DNA of 7,111 nt from Halobacteriales archaeon QH_8_67_36. GTDB taxonomy: Archaea; Halobacteriota; Halobacteria; Halobacteriales; Haloarculaceae. The notes beneath the pieces are model-generated. The model searched no databases and was not told the DNA's origin. It saw only the letters and a list, made by a program, of their open reading frames with translations. The DNA is taken from positions 1 through 7,111 of the forward strand of contig PXQZ01000008.1 of assembly GCA_003021755.1 (NCBI GenBank), read 5' to 3'. Shown piece by piece: positions 4,408-7,111 of this stretch (position 1 is the first letter of the stretch; every line of letters begins with the position of its first letter). Both the position numbers and the translations under genes were made by a program.

Positions 4408-4449
4408 AGCCAGAAAGCCCCGAGTTTAGCCAAGCGGGGCTTTCTGGCT
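4408..4449. repeat. 15-bp perfect inverted repeat (large hairpin) in the divergent intergenic region
   Basis: AGCCAGAAAGCCCCG (4408-4422) and CGGGGCTTTCTGGCT (4435-4449) are perfect complements separated by 12 nt (AGTTTAGCCAAG). It lies between the divergent SWIM and kinase genes, 91 nt and 112 nt from their starts. A terminator would not be expected between divergent promoters, and no T-run follows. The A/T-rich motif TATAA overlaps its right edge (4449-4453). I see no flanking target duplication. It could be an IS200/IS605-type end, a MITE remnant, or a regulatory cruciform. Apart from the promoters, the rest of 4318-4560 shows no gene. Confidence 0.75.
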
Positions 4450-4530
4450 ATAATCACCCACGAGACGAGCGGTTCAGCAGGCCGTTCATACCAGTAGTGA
4501 CACTCTTAGCACCAATTCCTAGCCCGGAAG

Positions 4531-4537
4531 GGTAAAC
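4531..4537 (+). promoter_or_regulatory. TATA-like box for the histidine kinase gene
   Basis: GGTAAAC is centred about 27 nt before the ATG at 4561, the same geometry as the other starts. An alternative A/T box, CTATAATC, at about 4448-4455 would give a leader of roughly 80 nt. Confidence 0.4.
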
Positions 4538-4560
4538 AGTCGAGAGTACATGGATATGTC

Positions 4561-6231
4561 ATGGCCGAGGTCCTGTGGGTGGCGCTGGGGTCGTTCACGT
4601 CGGGGGTGGGGTCGCTGTATCTGCTGGCACAGTTGCGCGAGCACTGGGCGAAGCCGGGCGCGAAGTGGTTCGTCGCGACCATCGGGACCATCACCGTCTG
4701 GTCGACGGTCTACGGCGTGGCGCTACTGGTTTCGGATCCGGCGGTCCGCCTCGCGCTGGAGGCGATAACGTGGGGGTGTCTGCTGTGGCTTGGCTACGCC
4801 TTCGTCGGGTTCGCGCTGGGGTACACCGGGCGGCGGGCGACACTCGAGAGCCCGCTGTTCCGGGGGCTTGCGGTCATCCCGGTGGCAGTGACGGTACTGG
4901 CGCTGGCGAACGGGCGGGCGGGGCTGCTGTGGACCGATGCCGTGGGGACGACGAACGGGGTCGTCAGCTACACCATCCAGCCGCTTGGCTATCTGGCGAT
5001 TTTCGGGTCGATGCTGTTCGTCGTGTTCGGGACGATGCTCGTCTTCGACACCGTCCTCAGCTACGGGCCGCTGTACCGGCGGGAGGCCACCGCGGTCGGG
5101 TTGAGTCCGATCCCGCCCGGACTGGCGGTGCTGGCGTGGGCGCTCAGCATCGGCCCGGCGGTGAACCTGACGACGGTCGCCTTTCTGCCGCATCTGGCGC
5201 TCGACACCTACGCGTTCGTGCGCAGCGACATGTTCGAGTTCCACCCGGCGACGCGCCGGGCGGGCGAGCGGGCGGCCGTCGACGACATCGCGACGCCGGT
5301 GGCCATCGTCGACGTGACGGGTCGCATCGTGAACCTCAATCCCGCCGCGGAAGCGATGCTCGGCGTCACGAAGCGGTCGGTGCTGACCGAACCGCTGGAC
5401 GACTGCATCGACGGCGACCGGTTCGTCCCGGGCGAGGACGACGGCCGCTTCGGCGTTAGGAACAGCGGCAGACGCCGGGAATACAAGCTCCAGCAGACCG
5501 AGCTGGCCGACGGCGGCGGGACCCAGCTCGGTTACACCGTCGTCTTCCAGGACATCACCGACGAACTCCGCCGGGAGCGACGGCTGGAGGTGCTCAACCG
5601 GTTTCTCAGACACAACGTGCGCAACGAGAGCGTCGTCATCCAGGCCCGCGCCGAACTGCTCGCGGAGACGCTCGACGGCGGGGAAGCCGACCACGCGGCC
5701 ACCATCGAGCGAGCCGTCGACCGGCTCGTGGCCTCGGGCGACAAGGCCCGCACGCTCTCGGAGGCGGGCACCGACGAAGCCGACCGCAAACCCGTCGCCC
5801 TCCGCGACCTCGTCGACGACACCGTCGACCCGCTCGCGGCCGAGTACGACGGCACGGTGACGGTCGAGGGTCCCGACGACCTGACCGTCAGGAGCCAGCC
5901 GGTGTTGCTCGACGTCGTCGTGAAGAACCTGGTCGAGAACGCCCTCCAGCACGTTCCCGATGCCCGCGTGACGGTGCGAGCGACGACCGACGGCGACGAG
6001 GTGGCGCTGTCGGTCACCGACGACGGGCCGGGGATTCCCGACCACGAACTCGGCGTGCTGGAACGCGGCGAGGAGACGGCGCTGTCCCACGGCAGCGGAA
6101 TGGGGCTCTGGCTGGTTAGCTGGGCGACGGCGACGCTGGGCGCCGACCTCGATTTCGACGTGAGCGACGGAACGAGGGTAACTGTTCGCCTGCCTGTGGT
6201 GAGTAAGGAACTTACTGCTTCCACTCGCTAA
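4561..6231 (+). CDS. Membrane sensor histidine kinase with 7TM-type N-terminus, PAS domain and HATPase
   Basis: The protein is 556 aa. Residues 1 to about 220 hold six to seven hydrophobic segments (about 5-25, 37-58, 68-92, 100-117, 143-166 and a longer stretch 178-215), resembling the haloarchaeal 'histidine kinase N-terminal 7TM' sensor. A PAS domain follows (about 240-340, DDIATPVAIVDVTGRIVNLNPAAEAML). Next is the dimerisation/phosphoacceptor helix with LNRFLRHNVRNE, where H351 is the likely phosphorylated residue. The ATPase domain has an N-box NLVENALQH (N456, N460), the G1 box DDGPGIP (487-493) and a G2 box HGSGMGLWLV, so catalysis looks intact. No response regulator is encoded nearby, so it is an orphan kinase; the stimulus cannot be inferred. 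Two nearby ATGs (4550, 4556) are out of frame. Confidence 0.92.
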   Translation: MAEVLWVALGSFTSGVGSLYLLAQLREHWAKPGAKWFVATIGTITVWSTVYGVALLVSDPAVRLALEAITWGCLLWLGYAFVGFALGYTGRRATLESPLFRGLAVIPVAVTVLALANGRAGLLWTDAVGTTNGVVSYTIQPLGYLAIFGSMLFVVFGTMLVFDTVLSYGPLYRREATAVGLSPIPPGLAVLAWALSIGPAVNLTTVAFLPHLALDTYAFVRSDMFEFHPATRRAGERAAVDDIATPVAIVDVTGRIVNLNPAAEAMLGVTKRSVLTEPLDDCIDGDRFVPGEDDGRFGVRNSGRRREYKLQQTELADGGGTQLGYTVVFQDITDELRRERRLEVLNRFLRHNVRNESVVIQARAELLAETLDGGEADHAATIERAVDRLVASGDKARTLSEAGTDEADRKPVALRDLVDDTVDPLAAEYDGTVTVEGPDDLTVRSQPVLLDVVVKNLVENALQHVPDARVTVRATTDGDEVALSVTDDGPGIPDHELGVLERGEETALSHGSGMGLWLVSWATATLGADLDFDVSDGTRVTVRLPVVSKELTASTR

Positions 6232-6264
6232 GCGGGCGAAAAGAGCAAGCCCCAGAAGCCGAGC

Positions 6265-6281
6265 GCCGGAGGCTTTCCGGC
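6265..6281. other. 6-bp stem hairpin after the kinase gene
   Basis: GCCGGA (6265-6270) pairs with TCCGGC (6276-6281) around GGCTT, 33 nt after the kinase stop. There is no T-run, so a terminator role is only possible. The remainder of 6232-6373 holds no gene I can support. Confidence 0.35.
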
Positions 6282-6364
6282 TGTACGCACTGCTCTCGAC
6301 CGAACCGGCCTCTCCCGGAACACCCACAGCGCACCTTCGAACGACTGAAGGGCCGTCGCCGGCA

Positions 6365-6368
6365 GGAG
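6365..6368 (+). promoter_or_regulatory. Possible Shine-Dalgarno for trm1
   Basis: GGAG lies 5 nt before the ATG at 6374. No convincing A/T box is visible 25-30 nt upstream, so unlike its neighbours this gene may have a leader and use a ribosome binding site. Confidence 0.4.
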
Positions 6369-6373
6369 TCGGT

Positions 6374-7111
6374 ATGCGCGTGAGCGAAGGGCAGGTGACG
6401 GTCACGGTTCCCGAACAGCCCGACGCGGGGACGGGGAGCGAGGTGTTTTTCAACCCCGTTCAGGAGCTGAACCGCGACCTGACCGTGGCGACGCTGCGGG
6501 CCTATCGGGAGCGGACGCCCCGGGTCGAGTCGTATCTCGACGCCACCGCGGCCAGTGGCATCCGCGGGGTCCGGGCGGCGGCCGACGGCTGGGAGACGAG
6601 CCTCTGTGACGTCGACGACGAGGCGGTGGCGCTGTGTCGGTCGAACCTCGACGACAACGACCTCGACGGGACGGTCCACCACGAGAACGCCAACGTGCTC
6701 ATGCACTCGGAGGCGTTCGACGTGGTCGACCTGGACCCCTTCGGGACGCCGATCCCGTTCGCCGACGCGGCCGTCCAGGGCACCAAACACCTGCTCTGTG
6801 TCACGGCCACCGACACCGCGCCGCTGTGTGGCGCACACTTCGAGAGCGGCGTCCGGAGCTACGGTGCGGTACCCCGGAACACCGAGTTCCACCCGGAGAT
6901 GGGCCTCAGAGTACTGCTGTCGGCGATGGTCCGGACCGCCGCCCGCTACGACATCGCTGCCCGGCCCGTCCTGAGCCACGCAACGAATCACTACGTCCGC
7001 ACCTATCTGGAGTTCGACCACGGCGCGAAGGTCGCCAACGACTGCATCGACGACCTCGGCCACATCTATTACTGCCAGCGTTGCCTCTGGCGCGAGTCCG
7101 AGCGCGGCCTC
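6374..7111 (+). CDS. trm1: tRNA (guanine(26)-N2)-dimethyltransferase Trm1, N-terminal two thirds (runs off window)
   Basis: The frame is open for 246 codons to the window edge without a stop; family members are about 370-380 aa. Trm1 uses S-adenosylmethionine to mono- and dimethylate G26 at the junction of the D and anticodon stems of tRNA. Visible motifs are EVFFNPVQELNRDLTV (23-38), the SAM-site DATAASGIRGVRAAA (56-70), the acidic end of the next strand CDVDDEAV (78-85), the catalytic DLDPFGTP (119-126), and RNTEFHPEMGLRVLL (168-182). The last part reaches YYCQRC (232-237), the start of the cysteine-bearing C-terminal domain. The start MRVSEGQVTV fits haloarchaeal members, which begin just before this strand. 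Confidence 0.96.
   Translation, partial: MRVSEGQVTVTVPEQPDAGTGSEVFFNPVQELNRDLTVATLRAYRERTPRVESYLDATAASGIRGVRAAADGWETSLCDVDDEAVALCRSNLDDNDLDGTVHHENANVLMHSEAFDVVDLDPFGTPIPFADAAVQGTKHLLCVTATDTAPLCGAHFESGVRSYGAVPRNTEFHPEMGLRVLLSAMVRTAARYDIAARPVLSHATNHYVRTYLEFDHGAKVANDCIDDLGHIYYCQRCLWRESERGL

Noticed and set aside
6382..6396. GAAGGGCAGG in trm1 resembling the repeat 19-mer
   Set aside because: The match is about 10 nt inside conserved trm1 coding sequence and does not extend.
4723..6453. A 576-codon open frame on the minus strand opposite the kinase
   Set aside because: It is the antisense shadow of a GC-rich gene with clear domains on the plus strand; its translation is Arg/Val/His-rich and low in recognisable motifs.
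1..7111. CRISPR array, tRNA/rRNA gene, integrase, toxin-antitoxin or defence genes
   Set aside because: No regularly spaced repeats, no tRNA-like cloverleaf or rRNA motif, and no such protein family was recognised on either strand.

Overview
The window looks like a stretch of haloarchaeal (class Halobacteria) chromosome. The GC content is high, with G/C favoured in third codon positions. The proteins are strongly acidic, most genes start directly on ATG or GTG about 25-28 nt downstream of an archaeal-style A/T box (leaderless transcripts), and several families are typical of haloarchaea (DUF5786-type small acidic protein, diverged DUF99, 7TM/PAS histidine kinase with an RHNVRN H-box). I cannot name the genus from sequence alone.

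Layout, left to right. Positions 1-330 hold the 3' end of a ThuA-like gene. A rightward pair follows: a 63-aa acidic protein (475-666) overlapping a DUF99/UPF0215 protein (663-1217) by 4 nt. Next is a rightward family-4 (Fe-S) uracil-DNA glycosylase with its own promoter (1272-1859). A 327-nt convergent intergenic region (1860-2186) is full of short palindromes and carries one copy of a ~94-bp repeat. The leftward block then contains an acetoacetate-decarboxylase-like gene (2187-2969), hisH (3038-3739), a 230-nt gap with an inverted second copy of the repeat, and a small SWIM zinc-finger protein (3970-4317). A 243-nt divergent intergenic region contains a 15-bp perfect inverted repeat. Rightward again come a 556-aa membrane PAS histidine kinase (4561-6231) and the 5' two thirds of trm1 (6374 to the window edge).

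Most genes are individually promoted housekeeping or orphan genes: DNA repair (udg, possibly the SWIM protein), tRNA modification (trm1), histidine biosynthesis (hisH) and sensing (kinase). I see no defence island, CRISPR array, integrase, tRNA or rRNA, and no clearly new multigene system. The most interesting signals are non-coding or sub-genic: the inverted repeat pair at 2023-2115 and 3841-3935, whose internal hairpin differs in sequence but stays paired; a 51-bp hairpin-bearing insertion inside hisH bounded by a GTCGAC duplication; and the palindrome at 4408-4449.
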